A DNA stretch of 64,000 bases from Polaribacter ponticola. GTDB lineage: Bacteria > Bacteroidota > Bacteroidia > Flavobacteriales > Flavobacteriaceae. Position numbers and translations under genes: made by a program. Where the stretch lies: the NCBI RefSeq assembly GCF_026191475.2, contig NZ_JAOSLC020000003.1, positions 310,001 to 374,000 on the forward strand. The letters are read 5' to 3'. Positions 45,870 to 55,164 of this stretch are shown here, one piece after another. Below the pieces are notes generated by a model, which worked only from the letters and a program-made list of their open reading frames with translations, had not been told where the DNA came from and did no database searches. Position 1 is the first letter of the stretch; every line of letters starts with the position of its first letter.

Positions 45870-47684
45870 TTAAACACTTTTACCTAAGTACATTATTGTG
45901 CAATTATCTTTCGTTTCATTGCTGTTTTCAAATTCTGGTATTAAAAATAATTTATTCCCTTTTTTAACAAACAAAGGAATAGATTTTAATTCGTTAAATA
46001 ATTTAGAAAGCATATTCGTATATGCTTCTTCAGAGGTTATTTCTAATTCATATATTTTAGGATTATCCCTAAATGCTTCACTTAAATTTATATAATCATC
46101 TTTAGGTGTAAAAAACTTGTTTTTATCTTCTTGTTTATAATTTACAGCTTCTTTAGAAGTAGCTAACCTATAAGAGCCATGTTCTCCAAATTCATTTGAA
46201 AAACTATTTACAGCAAACTCATTAACTTCATCACTTCCTGTCATTGCAATTAAATAACCAACATCATTTAACTCTATATTATCGGTTAAATCATCATCAT
46301 AAATATTTACAGAAAAAGCCTCTAATCCATCTGTTATAGCTTGTTCTATATATTTTTTATTAGAATCTATTAATACTACTCTCTTTCCTTTTTCTTTTAA
46401 GAATTGAGCAATTAATCTTGCAGGGTTTGAAGCTCCAACAATTAAAATGGCATTAGAACTCTTTAAAAACACTCCAATTAACTTTGCAAAAAACCTTGCA
46501 GTTGTTGCATTTAAAAGTACTGTACCTAAAACAATCATAAAAACTAAAGGAGTTATATATTCTGCTCCTTCTACTCCCTGTTTTAATAATTTACTTCCAA
46601 ATAAAGAAGCAATACCAGCTGCAACAATACCTCTTGGACCAACCCAACTAATAAATAGTTTTTCTTTAAACTCTAGGTTAGATTTATACGTACTAGAAAA
46701 CACTGCTAATGGTCTTATTATAAAAACAACAATAGCAAACAAAACTGCTGTTTTCCATGTATACAACAACATTAAATCTTCTATATTAATATTTGCTGAT
46801 AGTAAAATAAACAACATCGAAATTAATAAAACACTTAAAGACTCTTTAAAATATAATAATTCTTTTAAGTTTTTTAATTTTCCGTTTCCTAATACCATTC
46901 CCATAACCACAACCGCTAAAAGACCAGATTCATGTGCAAAAATTTCTGATAAAACAAAAACAAGTAATACAGAAGAAAGTGAAACTACGTTTAGTAAATA
47001 ATGTGGAATTAATTTTTTGTTGATTGAAAAAGCCAATGCATGTGCAAAAGTAAAACCGAAGGTAGTACCAAATAATAAAATTTTCCCAAATTCCATTAAC
47101 GCAGTTTTGGTAAATCCGCCACCACCACCAACACTAATAAACTCAAAAACCAATACTGCTACTAAAGCTCCAATTGGATCTATTAAAATACCCTCCCATT
47201 TTAAAACAGTAGAGATATCTCTTTTTAAAGGAATATTTCTTAATATAGGAGTTATAACAGTTGGACCAGTAACAATAATTAAACCCGAGAAAAGCAATGA
47301 TAAATCCCAACCAAGACCAAAAACAAAGTGGGCTACAATACCTGCCCCAAAAAACGTAATTGCAGAACCTAAAGTTATTAATTTAGTTATAACAGGTCCA
47401 ACATTTTTAATCTCTTCTCTTTTAAGAGTCAATCCACCTTCAAAAAGAATTATACTAATTGCTAAAGAAACAAAATAATACAATCCATCACCTGGAAATA
47501 ACCCTTTTGTACCATTCCAGATAGGTTCTATCCATTTTGTACCGTCTTCACTTAAATATTCTGCAGCTATTGGACCTACTAATAAACCGATTAAAATTAA
47601 TGGTAAAATTGCTGGAATTTTAAATTTCCAAGCAACCCATTGTGCTAATATTCCTAAAATAATAATTCCTGCTAATTCTAACAT
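45870..47684 (-). CDS. CPA1-type Na+/H+ antiporter with TrkA-N domain
   Basis: 604 residues. About twelve transmembrane helices fill residues 1-390, with GPTVITPILRNIPL and DPIGALVAVLVFEF matching the NhaP antiporter core. A nucleotide-binding TrkA/RCK-like domain follows (ILIVGASNPARLIAQFLKEKG, then RVVLIDSNKKYIEQA). The last part is a soluble domain. It exchanges Na+ or K+ for H+ across the inner membrane, perhaps gated by NAD(H). It is convergent with dnaX and divergent from the UspA gene. Confidence 0.9.
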   Translation of the reverse strand: MLELAGIIILGILAQWVAWKFKIPAILPLILIGLLVGPIAAEYLSEDGTKWIEPIWNGTKGLFPGDGLYYFVSLAISIILFEGGLTLKREEIKNVGPVITKLITLGSAITFFGAGIVAHFVFGLGWDLSLLFSGLIIVTGPTVITPILRNIPLKRDISTVLKWEGILIDPIGALVAVLVFEFISVGGGGGFTKTALMEFGKILLFGTTFGFTFAHALAFSINKKLIPHYLLNVVSLSSVLLVFVLSEIFAHESGLLAVVVMGMVLGNGKLKNLKELLYFKESLSVLLISMLFILLSANINIEDLMLLYTWKTAVLFAIVVFIIRPLAVFSSTYKSNLEFKEKLFISWVGPRGIVAAGIASLFGSKLLKQGVEGAEYITPLVFMIVLGTVLLNATTARFFAKLIGVFLKSSNAILIVGASNPARLIAQFLKEKGKRVVLIDSNKKYIEQAITDGLEAFSVNIYDDDLTDNIELNDVGYLIAMTGSDEVNEFAVNSFSNEFGEHGSYRLATSKEAVNYKQEDKNKFFTPKDDYINLSEAFRDNPKIYELEITSEEAYTNMLSKLFNELKSIPLFVKKGNKLFLIPEFENSNETKDNCTIMYLGKSV

Positions 47685-47812
47685 AAAAAATAATAAACGT
47701 TTAATTGTAAATTTAAGGATGTTTACGCATGTTAAAAATTAAATTTATACTTTTTTTCTTTCTTACAAAGTTTCCTATATTGTGCCAATAACCAATTATA
47801 AAGACATTACTA

Positions 47813-48646
47813 TTGCAAAAAATAGACAAAATACTTATTGGTATTGCCTTTTCTCCGAACCTAAAACCAAATATTTTTGAAGCTGTAAGATTAGCTAACA
47901 TGTTTAACGCTGAATTAGTTGGCGTACATGTTGGTGAAAAAAATGATCAAAAAATAGCTGATTTAAATTCGCTTTTAGGTGAAGCAGATACTCTTAACAA
48001 GCCAATAAAAACAATTTGGCAAGAAGGTAAACCTGTAGATGTAATTTTACAGACTTGTACAAATGAAAATATAGATTTACTTATTTTAGGAGCATTACAA
48101 CAAGAAAATATTTTAAAATACTATGTTGGTTCTATTGCAAGAAAAATAACTAGAAAAGCACCTTGTTCTGTACTTTTATTAATTAAACCTTCTATTGAGA
48201 GAGTCAATTGTAAACACATAGTAGTTAACGGGTTAAAAGACTCAAAAACTGAAGAAACAATTAAAACATCAATCTTTGTAACAAAAAAGCTCAAATGCAA
48301 AAAATTAACCATTGTAGAAGAAGTTACACAAGAAGAATTACACGTTAAAGTTAATGATGATAAATCTTTAAGAAGAGCTAATATTGCCAAAGAAAGAATT
48401 AAAAATAGAGAAGACAGACGTGTAAAAAAATTTTTAAAAGATGTTGATTGCTCTAGCTTAACTATACAAACACAGAGTATTTTTGGAAAAAGAGGATATT
48501 CCATCGGTCATTATGCAAAAGTAAAAAGAGCAGACTTATTAGTGATGAATGCACCCTCTAAATTAGGTCTTTTGGATCGAATTTTCCCACATGATATAGA
48601 ATACATCTTATCAGAGTTACCAACCGATGTTTTAATTGTTAGATAA
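47813..48646 (+). CDS. Tandem-domain universal stress protein
   Basis: 277 residues from a TTG; I see no ATG in frame near it. Two UspA domains are present. The first ends with the nucleotide-loop motif GSIARKITRKAPCSVLLL. The second has a related but weaker ending (RIFPHDIEYILSELPTDVLIV). It lies 2 bp before the SulP transporter gene, so the two are probably one operon. UspA proteins bind ATP or other ligands and modulate stress or transport; regulation of the linked anion transporter is plausible. Confidence 0.85.
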   Translation: MQKIDKILIGIAFSPNLKPNIFEAVRLANMFNAELVGVHVGEKNDQKIADLNSLLGEADTLNKPIKTIWQEGKPVDVILQTCTNENIDLLILGALQQENILKYYVGSIARKITRKAPCSVLLLIKPSIERVNCKHIVVNGLKDSKTEETIKTSIFVTKKLKCKKLTIVEEVTQEELHVKVNDDKSLRRANIAKERIKNREDRRVKKFLKDVDCSSLTIQTQSIFGKRGYSIGHYAKVKRADLLVMNAPSKLGLLDRIFPHDIEYILSELPTDVLIVR

Positions 48647-48648
48647 TA

Positions 48649-50846
48649 ATGAAGAAGAAAAGTACATTTAAAACATTTTTATCAGAAATTCCACAAAACT
48701 TATTTTCTGGTTTCGTAGTATCATTAATAGCACTTCCTTTAGGATTAGGTTTAGCTCTAGCATCTGGAGCACCACCAATTTCTGGAATTATTGCAGCAAT
48801 TGTGGGTGGAACGGTTGTTTCTATTATTGGAGGCTCTAACGTTACAATTACAGGTCCAGGAAACGGATTGGTTGTGGTAATTCTAGCAGCTATTACTACC
48901 CTTGGAAATGGAGATATGCAGCAAGGTTTTTTATATACCTTAGCAGCTATTGTTATTTCTGGAATTATTATGATAATTCTTGGTTTTCTTAGAATGGGGT
49001 CTTTGGGCGATTTCTTTCCATCTTCTGCAATACAAGGTATGTTAGCCGCTATTGGAATTGGTATTTTTGCAAAACAAATACATGTTATGTTTGGTAATAC
49101 TTCTGCTAAAGGAAGTATTATTGAGCTACTTATACAAGTTCCTGAAGGTCTTATAAACCTAATAAAAACAGATAATTCGAGCATGTTCTATGCAGGACTG
49201 GTAGGAATTGTAAGTTTGTTAATAATGATTTTTTACAGTAAAATTAGAAATAGATACTTTCAATTAATTCCTGCTCCAATGTGGATTGTTGTTTTAAGTG
49301 TTGGAATGTATTATTATTTTGATCTATTTTCTACTACAGATTATCCAATCGATAGAAGTTTACTAATTAATTTACCGAATGATATTTTATCAAATTTTGC
49401 ATTTCCAGATTTTAGTAAAGTTTATGATTTAAGTTTTATAAATGCAGTAATTGGTATTACTTTAATAGCAAGCATAGAAAGTTTACTTAGCATTAAAGCA
49501 GTTGATAAACTAGATCCTTTAAAAAGACGTTCTAACGTTAATAAAGATATTAGAGCCTTAGGTTTAGCTACTGTAATTAGCGGTTTTTTAGGAGGGCTTA
49601 ATGTTGTTACGGTAATTGCTAGAAGTTCTGTAAATGTTAATAATAAAGGTTCGAACAGGTCTGCCAACTTTTTTCACGCTTCATTTTTAGTTTTATTTAT
49701 TTTATTATTTGCTTCAGAATTAAGAAAAATCCCTTTACCTGCTTTAGCTGCAATTTTAGTTTTTACAGGATATAAATTAGCTTCACCAGATAATATAGCA
49801 AAAGTATTTAAAGTAGGTAAAGAGCAGTTAATAATTTTCTTAGTTACTTTACTAACAACAATTGCTACGAGTTTAATTACAGGTATTTTAGTAGGTATTT
49901 TTATCACTTTTGTAATTCATATAATTATTAATAAAAATGCTAGTTTATTCTTTAAAAACATGTTAAAACCAAATGTTTTAATGTTTAAAGAAGATGGTAA
50001 ATACTATGTTAGTGTAAAGAATTTTTCTAGTTTTTTAAATTATACAAAATTAAAATCAAAATTAAACCAGATTCCAGAATCAGAAGAAGCTATTATAGAT
50101 TTTTCTATGTGTGATTTTGTTGATGATTCTGTAATGGAAAACTTAAATAATTATGCTGAATCTTTTACTAGAAAAGGTGGTCATTTTGAAGTTATTGGAT
50201 TAGATGACTCTAAATCTGTAAGTGATCATCCTTTTGCATTACGTAAAATTATACCTAAACAAATAAGCCCTAAAAATCAAAAAAACAAAGCTTTAACAAA
50301 AAGACAGAAATCCATAGAAAAAATTAGTCAAGAAATGCATTGGAAATACGATGCATTTTCAATTCAAGAAATGGAAGAATTACCAACTTTTGGTTATTTT
50401 AAAACAAAAAAATAAAAAAAGTTTCTAACGTGCTTTCTAATGAAGATTGCACCATTTTTGACGCTCAGTTCTCTGAAGGAGAAATGATAGCAAAACAAGT
50501 GGTAAAAGCAACAATGTTGCACATTCATTCTAAACAAGACATTCCTTTTTTTACTTTAGATAAAGAAGGAATTTTTGAATCTATAATGGAACTGGCAGGG
50601 TATAAAGATATTAATATAGATAATCATCCAGATTTTAGTAAGCGTTTTTATCTTTTAGGAAAAAATGAAGAAAAAATTAGAGATTTTTTTACAGATGAAT
50701 TAGTTTTGTTTTTTGAATGTAATAAGCAATATCATATTGAAGCTTCAGAAAATGGCCTTTTAATAATTGGAAACGAAAGATTATCTAGTGTTAAAGAAAT
50801 GAAAGCTCTCGCCTATTTTGGTATTGGTTTACAAAAAATAATATAA
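48649..50846 (+). CDS. SulP anion transporter with STAS and extra C-terminal domain, frameshifted near 50409
   Basis: The SulP part has about 10-12 helices (GFVVSLIALPLGLGLALASG, GGSNVTITGPGNGLVVV, FFPSSAIQGMLAAIGIG) and a STAS domain at about 440-540 (EEAIIDFSMCDFVDDSVMENL). The frame stops at 50415 after 588 residues. Adding one A in 50406-50412 reads on as IKKVSNVLSNEDCTIFDAQFSEGEM to 50846, giving about 732 residues. I recall flavobacterial SulP proteins with this same tail, so I treat both frames as one gene. The substrate could be sulfate or bicarbonate. Linked to UspA. Confidence 0.85.
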
Positions 50847-50851
50847 TAAGA

Positions 50852-51433
50852 ATGTTAGGTTTACAATTTGAAACAGAAACTTCTTGGGCAGATATTGCTA
50901 AAGATAACTTACAACAAATACTCACAGATCATGCTTTTTTAGAACAAAAAGCTGCTTCTAATGCAGTATCCATTATTATTAATTACTCAGAAGAAACAGA
51001 GCTTGTAAAAGAAATGAGTAATATTGCTATAGAAGAAATGCAACACTTTAAAATGGTACATTTGCTTATGGTAAAAAGAGGTATGGTTTTAGGACGTGAG
51101 CAAAAAAACGATTATGCAATAAAATTGCAAAAATTCTTTAACAAAACAAAAGATAGAACCAATGCTCTGGTACAACGTTTATTAGTTGCTGCATTAATTG
51201 AAGCTAGAAGCTGCGAACGTTTTAAAGTATTTTCTGAAAATATGGAAGATGAAGAATTGTCTAAATTCTATAATAATTTAATGATTTCTGAAGCAAATCA
51301 TTATACCACTTTTTTACAATTTGCACGTAAATACCAAGAAAGAGAAATTGTTGATGCAAAATGGAATGCTCTTGTTGCTTTTGAAGCTGAAATGATGAAA
51401 GAACGTGGTAACTTAGCTAAAATTCATGGGTAA
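50852..51433 (+). CDS. miaE: tRNA-(ms2io6A37) hydroxylase, MiaE family
   Basis: 193 residues. Diiron ligand motifs are DHAFLEQKAASNA, IEEMQHFKMVHLL, EARSCERFKVF and ISEANHYTTFLQF, in the order and spacing of the MiaE ferritin-like family. It hydroxylates the isopentenyl group of ms2i6A at position 37 of certain tRNAs using O2. It starts 6 bp after the SulP tail. The physiological role in Flavobacteriia is less studied, so the substrate is inferred from family. Confidence 0.9.
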   Translation: MLGLQFETETSWADIAKDNLQQILTDHAFLEQKAASNAVSIIINYSEETELVKEMSNIAIEEMQHFKMVHLLMVKRGMVLGREQKNDYAIKLQKFFNKTKDRTNALVQRLLVAALIEARSCERFKVFSENMEDEELSKFYNNLMISEANHYTTFLQFARKYQEREIVDAKWNALVAFEAEMMKERGNLAKIHG

Positions 51434-51494
51434 AATCATTGAAAAATTACCAATAAACAACTATCATTGAAACTGATAACTGATAACTAAATAC

Positions 51495-51929
51495 ATGTTT
51501 TCAAAAGACGAAGCGGCACTTTTACGTAAAGAATTCTGGACTAGTTTTGGAAAATCTTTTCCAAGAAAATGGTTATTATACGACACAAAAATAAAGGGGT
51601 TTTCTTTTAAATTTGTTGCTGATAGAAAAAAAGCTTTGGTTTGTTTAGATATTGAACACCCAGAAGATATTGCGAGTGAATTATTATACGATCAAATGCT
51701 TTCTTTAAAGGTATTATTAGAAACTGAAATACCAGAAGTAATTTTTGATGAAACGTATGAATTAGAAAGCGGAAAAATAATTAGAAGAATTTATGTTCCG
51801 TTAGAAGCCAAATTTAGTATTCATAATAAAAATTCTTGGAGAGATTGTTATGAATTCTTTGTAGAAACGATGCCTAAGTTCGAACTCTTCTTCTATGAAT
51901 ATGAAGAATTTATAAATCAGGCTATATAA
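51495..51929 (+). CDS. DUF4268 protein
   Basis: 144 residues, soluble. It begins LLRKEFWTSFGKSFPRKWLLYDTKIKG and contains YVPLEAKFSIHNKNSWRDCYEFFVETMPKFE, which matches DUF4268 proteins of this length. Longer DUF4268 proteins are sometimes linked to restriction or defence genes, but this short stand-alone form is a core gene in Flavobacteriaceae. Function unknown. A terminator follows 48 bp later. Confidence 0.8.
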   Translation: MFSKDEAALLRKEFWTSFGKSFPRKWLLYDTKIKGFSFKFVADRKKALVCLDIEHPEDIASELLYDQMLSLKVLLETEIPEVIFDETYELESGKIIRRIYVPLEAKFSIHNKNSWRDCYEFFVETMPKFELFFYEYEEFINQAI

Positions 51930-51976
51930 ACAAACACTATATTTAAAAGTAAAAGACGTAAATATTTATAGCAAAA

Positions 51977-51999
51977 AAATCGCCAAAATATGGCGATTT
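51977..51999. terminator. Bidirectional terminator
   Basis: AAATCGCC (51977-51984) pairs with GGCGATTT (51992-51999) around a 7-nt loop, with an A-run before it. It lies between convergent DUF4268 and DUF4870 genes. Confidence 0.8.
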
Positions 52000-52018
52000 C
52001 ACTTCTACTCTTTCTTTT

Positions 52019-52381
52019 TTATTTTATGATATTAATAGAAAATGGATAACTAGGTGGTTCATTATTACTCGCTTTTATTGCATTTATAATAGGGAAAATT
52101 AGGTAAAAAATTCCAATTGCTATTAAACCAATTACACCTAAACCTAGTAACAAAATTAATGGAATACAGATTAAAATGTAAATAAACATAGAAATTCTGA
52201 AGTTTAAAATTGCTTTACCGTGAAAATCCATTCCTAAAACTTCATCTTTTTTGGTAAGCCACAGAACTAAAGGTACAATAAAGCCTCCAATACCGGTTAT
52301 AAAATCTAGTAATTGGCTTAGATGTGTTAGCACTAATAGTTGATTGTCTTCTTTCATTTGGGTGGTTAAGTTTAGTTTCAT
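52019..52381 (-). CDS. DUF4870 membrane protein
   Basis: 120 residues from the ATG at 52381; a second ATG at 52357 is also reasonable. The pattern LLVLTHLSQLLDFITGIGGFIVPLVLWLTKKDE is the DUF4870 entry, followed by FHGKAILNFRISMFIYILI and two more helices. About three transmembrane segments. No known function. Its start is 65 bp from the divergent mnmE start. Confidence 0.85.
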   Translation of the reverse strand: MKLNLTTQMKEDNQLLVLTHLSQLLDFITGIGGFIVPLVLWLTKKDEVLGMDFHGKAILNFRISMFIYILICIPLILLLGLGVIGLIAIGIFYLIFPIINAIKASNNEPPSYPFSINIIK

Positions 52382-52446
52382 ACTTATTTGACGCAAAATG
52401 ATTTGTTTTGTTACAAAAAACCTATATATCCTTTTATATTTGCAGC

Positions 52447-53841
52447 ATGATATACAAAGATACAATTATTGCTTTGGCTACTCCTGCTGGTGTAGGTGCT
52501 ATTTCTGTAATTAGACTTTCTGGTAACAGTGCTATAAGTATTGTTGATGGTTTTTTTAGATCGATTAAGAAAGGAAAAACCTTAAAAAGTCAGCAGTCGC
52601 ATACCATTCATTTAGGACATATTATACAAAATAATTTATTGTTAGATGAAGTTTTAGTATCTGTTTTTAAAAATCCGAATTCGTATACTGGCGAGAATGT
52701 TGTAGAAATTTCTTGTCATGGTTCTAGCTTTATTCAGCAAGAAATTATTAAATTATTCTTACAAAATGGTTGTAGAATGGCAGATAATGGCGAGTTTACC
52801 ATGCGTGCTTTTTTAAACGGTAAAATGGATTTAAGTCAGGCAGAAGCTGTTGCAGATGTAATTGCTTCTAATTCTGCTGCAAGTCATCAAATGGCAATAC
52901 AACAAATGCGTGGTGGAATCACTAATGAATTGAAAGATTTACGTATTAAATTATTAGATTTTGCCGCTTTAATTGAGTTGGAACTCGATTTTTCTGGGGA
53001 AGATGTTGAGTTTGCTGATAGAACAAAATTTAAAGAATTGGTAGTAAAAATTACATTTGTTTTAAAACGATTAATAGATTCTTTTTCTTTTGGTAACGCT
53101 ATGAAACATGGAATTCCTGTTGCCATAATAGGTGAACCTAATGTTGGAAAATCTACTTTATTAAACACTCTTTTAAACGAAGAAAAAGCCATAGTTTCTG
53201 ATATTGCTGGTACAACACGAGATGCAATTGAAGACGAAATTATTATTGATGGTGTTGCTTTTAGATTTATAGATACTGCAGGAATTAGAGAAACGGAAGA
53301 CGCTGTTGAAAGTATTGGAATTAAAAAGGCGTATGAAAAAGCAGAAAAAGCACAATTAATTATTTTTTTGATTGATGCTTCTAAAAACCTAGAATCTAAA
53401 ACGAAGAACCAAGAAGAAATTGATAACATTAAAAAGCGTTTTCCGAATAAAAGATTATTAATAATTGCTAATAAAATTGACACACTATCTAAAATTGATG
53501 CTACAGCCCTATCCTGTAGTATTGAAAATTTAATTTTATTATCTGCAAAAAATAAAACCGGTATTGAGGAGTTAAAAAACGAGTTGACTTCTTTAGTAAA
53601 TATAGGTGCTTTAAGTAATAACGAAACTATTGTAACCAATTCTCGTCATTTTGAAGCTTTAAATAATGCTTTAACAGCAATTAATTCTGTGCAACATGGT
53701 ATAGATTTAGAAATATCTACAGATTTGTTTTCTATTGATATTAGAGAGTGCTTACGCCATTTAGGTAATATTACTGGTGAATATGACGTTGACAAAGACA
53801 TACTTGGACACATTTTTGGAAATTTCTGTATTGGGAAGTAA
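52447..53841 (+). CDS. mnmE: tRNA modification GTPase MnmE
   Basis: 464 residues from the ATG at 52447 (MIYKDTIIALATPAGVGAIS); an earlier in-frame ATG adds 13 unlikely residues. The GTPase motifs are GEPNVGKS (229-236), DIAGTTRDAIED (G2/switch) and DTAGIRE, then ANKID. The C-terminus is the universal GNFCIGK with the catalytic cysteine. With MnmG it makes cmnm5U34 in tRNAs. TATATTTG (52435-52442), a -7-like box, lies only 4 bp before the ATG. The last codons double as the element's attachment site. Confidence 0.97.
   Translation: MIYKDTIIALATPAGVGAISVIRLSGNSAISIVDGFFRSIKKGKTLKSQQSHTIHLGHIIQNNLLLDEVLVSVFKNPNSYTGENVVEISCHGSSFIQQEIIKLFLQNGCRMADNGEFTMRAFLNGKMDLSQAEAVADVIASNSAASHQMAIQQMRGGITNELKDLRIKLLDFAALIELELDFSGEDVEFADRTKFKELVVKITFVLKRLIDSFSFGNAMKHGIPVAIIGEPNVGKSTLLNTLLNEEKAIVSDIAGTTRDAIEDEIIIDGVAFRFIDTAGIRETEDAVESIGIKKAYEKAEKAQLIIFLIDASKNLESKTKNQEEIDNIKKRFPNKRLLIIANKIDTLSKIDATALSCSIENLILLSAKNKTGIEELKNELTSLVNIGALSNNETIVTNSRHFEALNNALTAINSVQHGIDLEISTDLFSIDIRECLRHLGNITGEYDVDKDILGHIFGNFCIGK
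53824..53841. other. Probable attachment core (attL) at the 3' end of mnmE
   Basis: The last 18 bases of mnmE, TTCTGTATTGGGAAGTAA, encode FCIGK and stop. From memory this is the same 18-bp core that Salmonella genomic island 1 uses in the E. coli/Salmonella trmE (mnmE) gene. An integrase gene starts 172 bp later and mobilization genes follow. I found no second copy before base 64000, so the other end must lie further on. Confidence 0.7.
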
Positions 53842-53957
53842 AAAAGTAAAACAAAGGTAACTAAAGGAAAACAAAATACTTAAAATCAGTATTTTATCTG
53901 TTTTTTCTTTGATTTCATTTTCTTTTAATTTACTTTTGGAGGACAATATTGGACGCT

Positions 53958-54009
53958 AAAATCCACCTCAAAACTACTAATTTCCATTGAGGTGTAAAAA
54001 AATCCACCT
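53958..54009. repeat. Repeats just upstream of the integrase gene
   Basis: AAAATCCACCT occurs at 53958-53968 and again at 53999-54009. Between them TTGAGGTG (53987-53994) is the inverted form of CACCTCAA (53964-53971). The second copy ends 3 bp before the integrase ATG. These may be arm-type binding sites for the integrase or an operator for its expression. Confidence 0.55.
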
Positions 54010-54012
54010 TTT

Positions 54013-55161
54013 ATGAAAATTACTCTAAAAAAGAAAAAACTAAATACAGGTAAATATAGCCTCTTCATAGAATACTACAAAGGTACTTTTACTGATGAAA
54101 AAGGAAAATCCAAACACAATAGAGAATTTGAATATTTAAAGAAATATTTAATTATTGACCCTAAATCTAAAAAGGAAAAAGACACTAATAAAGAGACTCT
54201 TGAACTTGCAGAAAAAATACTTTCAATTAGACAAGCTGATTATTATCAAGGGAAGTTTAAAATTCAAAACGGAAATAAAAGTAAACATAGTTTTCTTCAA
54301 TTTTATAAATCTAAAAAAGAAGAACGCTATCAATCTGAAAAGAATTATGATAATTGGGAAGCTGCTGGAAAACATATTGAAAAATTTTGTTCTATTAGCA
54401 CAACCTTTGAAGATGTAAATATAGATTTTGTTAAAAATTTTCAAAAATTTTTACACACTAAAGCTACTGCCAAGTCTGGTGCTCCTTTATCTCAAAACAC
54501 AAAACACACTTACTACAATAAATTTAAAGCCTGTTTAAGCGCAGCTTTTGAAGAAGGATATCTTAATGAAAATATTGTAAGTAAGGTTAAAAGCATTCCA
54601 ATGGGTGAAACTCATAGAGAATATTTATCTATTGACGAGCTTCAAAATCTATCTAAAACTGATTGCAAAATCCCAGTTTTGAAATCTGCATTTATATTCA
54701 GTTGCTTGAGTGGTATTCGTTGGTCAGATATTAATAAAATGATATGGAGTGAAATTAGAGACGAAGGAAAAGATGAAGACGGAAAAGACATTCATCGATT
54801 AGTTTTTTCTCAAAAGAAAACTAATGGAGTTGAATATTTATATCTATCAAAACAAGCCAGAGAATTATTAGGAGAAAGAAAAGATGAAAACGACAGGGTT
54901 TTTGTCAATTTACATTATAGCGCACAAATGAACTTGATTCTTTTACGCTGGTGCATGTTTGCAGGTATTACAAAACACATAACTTTTCATTCTGCCCGTC
55001 ACACCAATGCTGTACTTCTTTTAGAGAATGGAGCAGACATTTATACAGTCTCTAAAAGACTTGGACATAAAGAAATTCGCACCACAGAAATATATGCAAA
55101 AATCATTGATAAAAAAATGAAAGAAGCTGCAACTTTAATACCTGAATTAAATATTTTATAG
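54013..55161 (+). CDS. int: Tyrosine recombinase (integrase) of the mnmE element
   Basis: 382 residues. The N-terminal Arm-DNA-binding region is followed by a SAM-like core-binding domain (FLQFYKSKKEERYQSE, then NIDFVKNFQKFLHTKA). The catalytic domain has Arg in LSGIRWSDINKM (about 236), FHSARHTNAVLL with His-x-x-Arg (about 326-329), LGHKEIRTTEIYAKI with His and the nucleophilic Tyr (about 361). It is probably a Bacteroidota-type integrase acting on the mnmE site next to it. Complete frame. Confidence 0.93.
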   Translation: MKITLKKKKLNTGKYSLFIEYYKGTFTDEKGKSKHNREFEYLKKYLIIDPKSKKEKDTNKETLELAEKILSIRQADYYQGKFKIQNGNKSKHSFLQFYKSKKEERYQSEKNYDNWEAAGKHIEKFCSISTTFEDVNIDFVKNFQKFLHTKATAKSGAPLSQNTKHTYYNKFKACLSAAFEEGYLNENIVSKVKSIPMGETHREYLSIDELQNLSKTDCKIPVLKSAFIFSCLSGIRWSDINKMIWSEIRDEGKDEDGKDIHRLVFSQKKTNGVEYLYLSKQARELLGERKDENDRVFVNLHYSAQMNLILLRWCMFAGITKHITFHSARHTNAVLLLENGADIYTVSKRLGHKEIRTTEIYAKIIDKKMKEAATLIPELNIL

Positions 55162-55164
55162 ATT

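Noticed and set aside
47017..47478. Plus-strand frame inside the antiporter gene
   Set aside because: Proline/lysine-rich shadow of the antisense strand of a clear minus-strand transporter.
50430..50846. Separate small gene from a GTG after SulP
   Set aside because: One added A makes it the natural C-terminal part of SulP, and no ribosome binding site is evident.
52887..53639. 250-codon minus-strand frame inside mnmE
   Set aside because: Antisense shadow of a fully conserved MnmE; Ser/Ile-rich and without family features.
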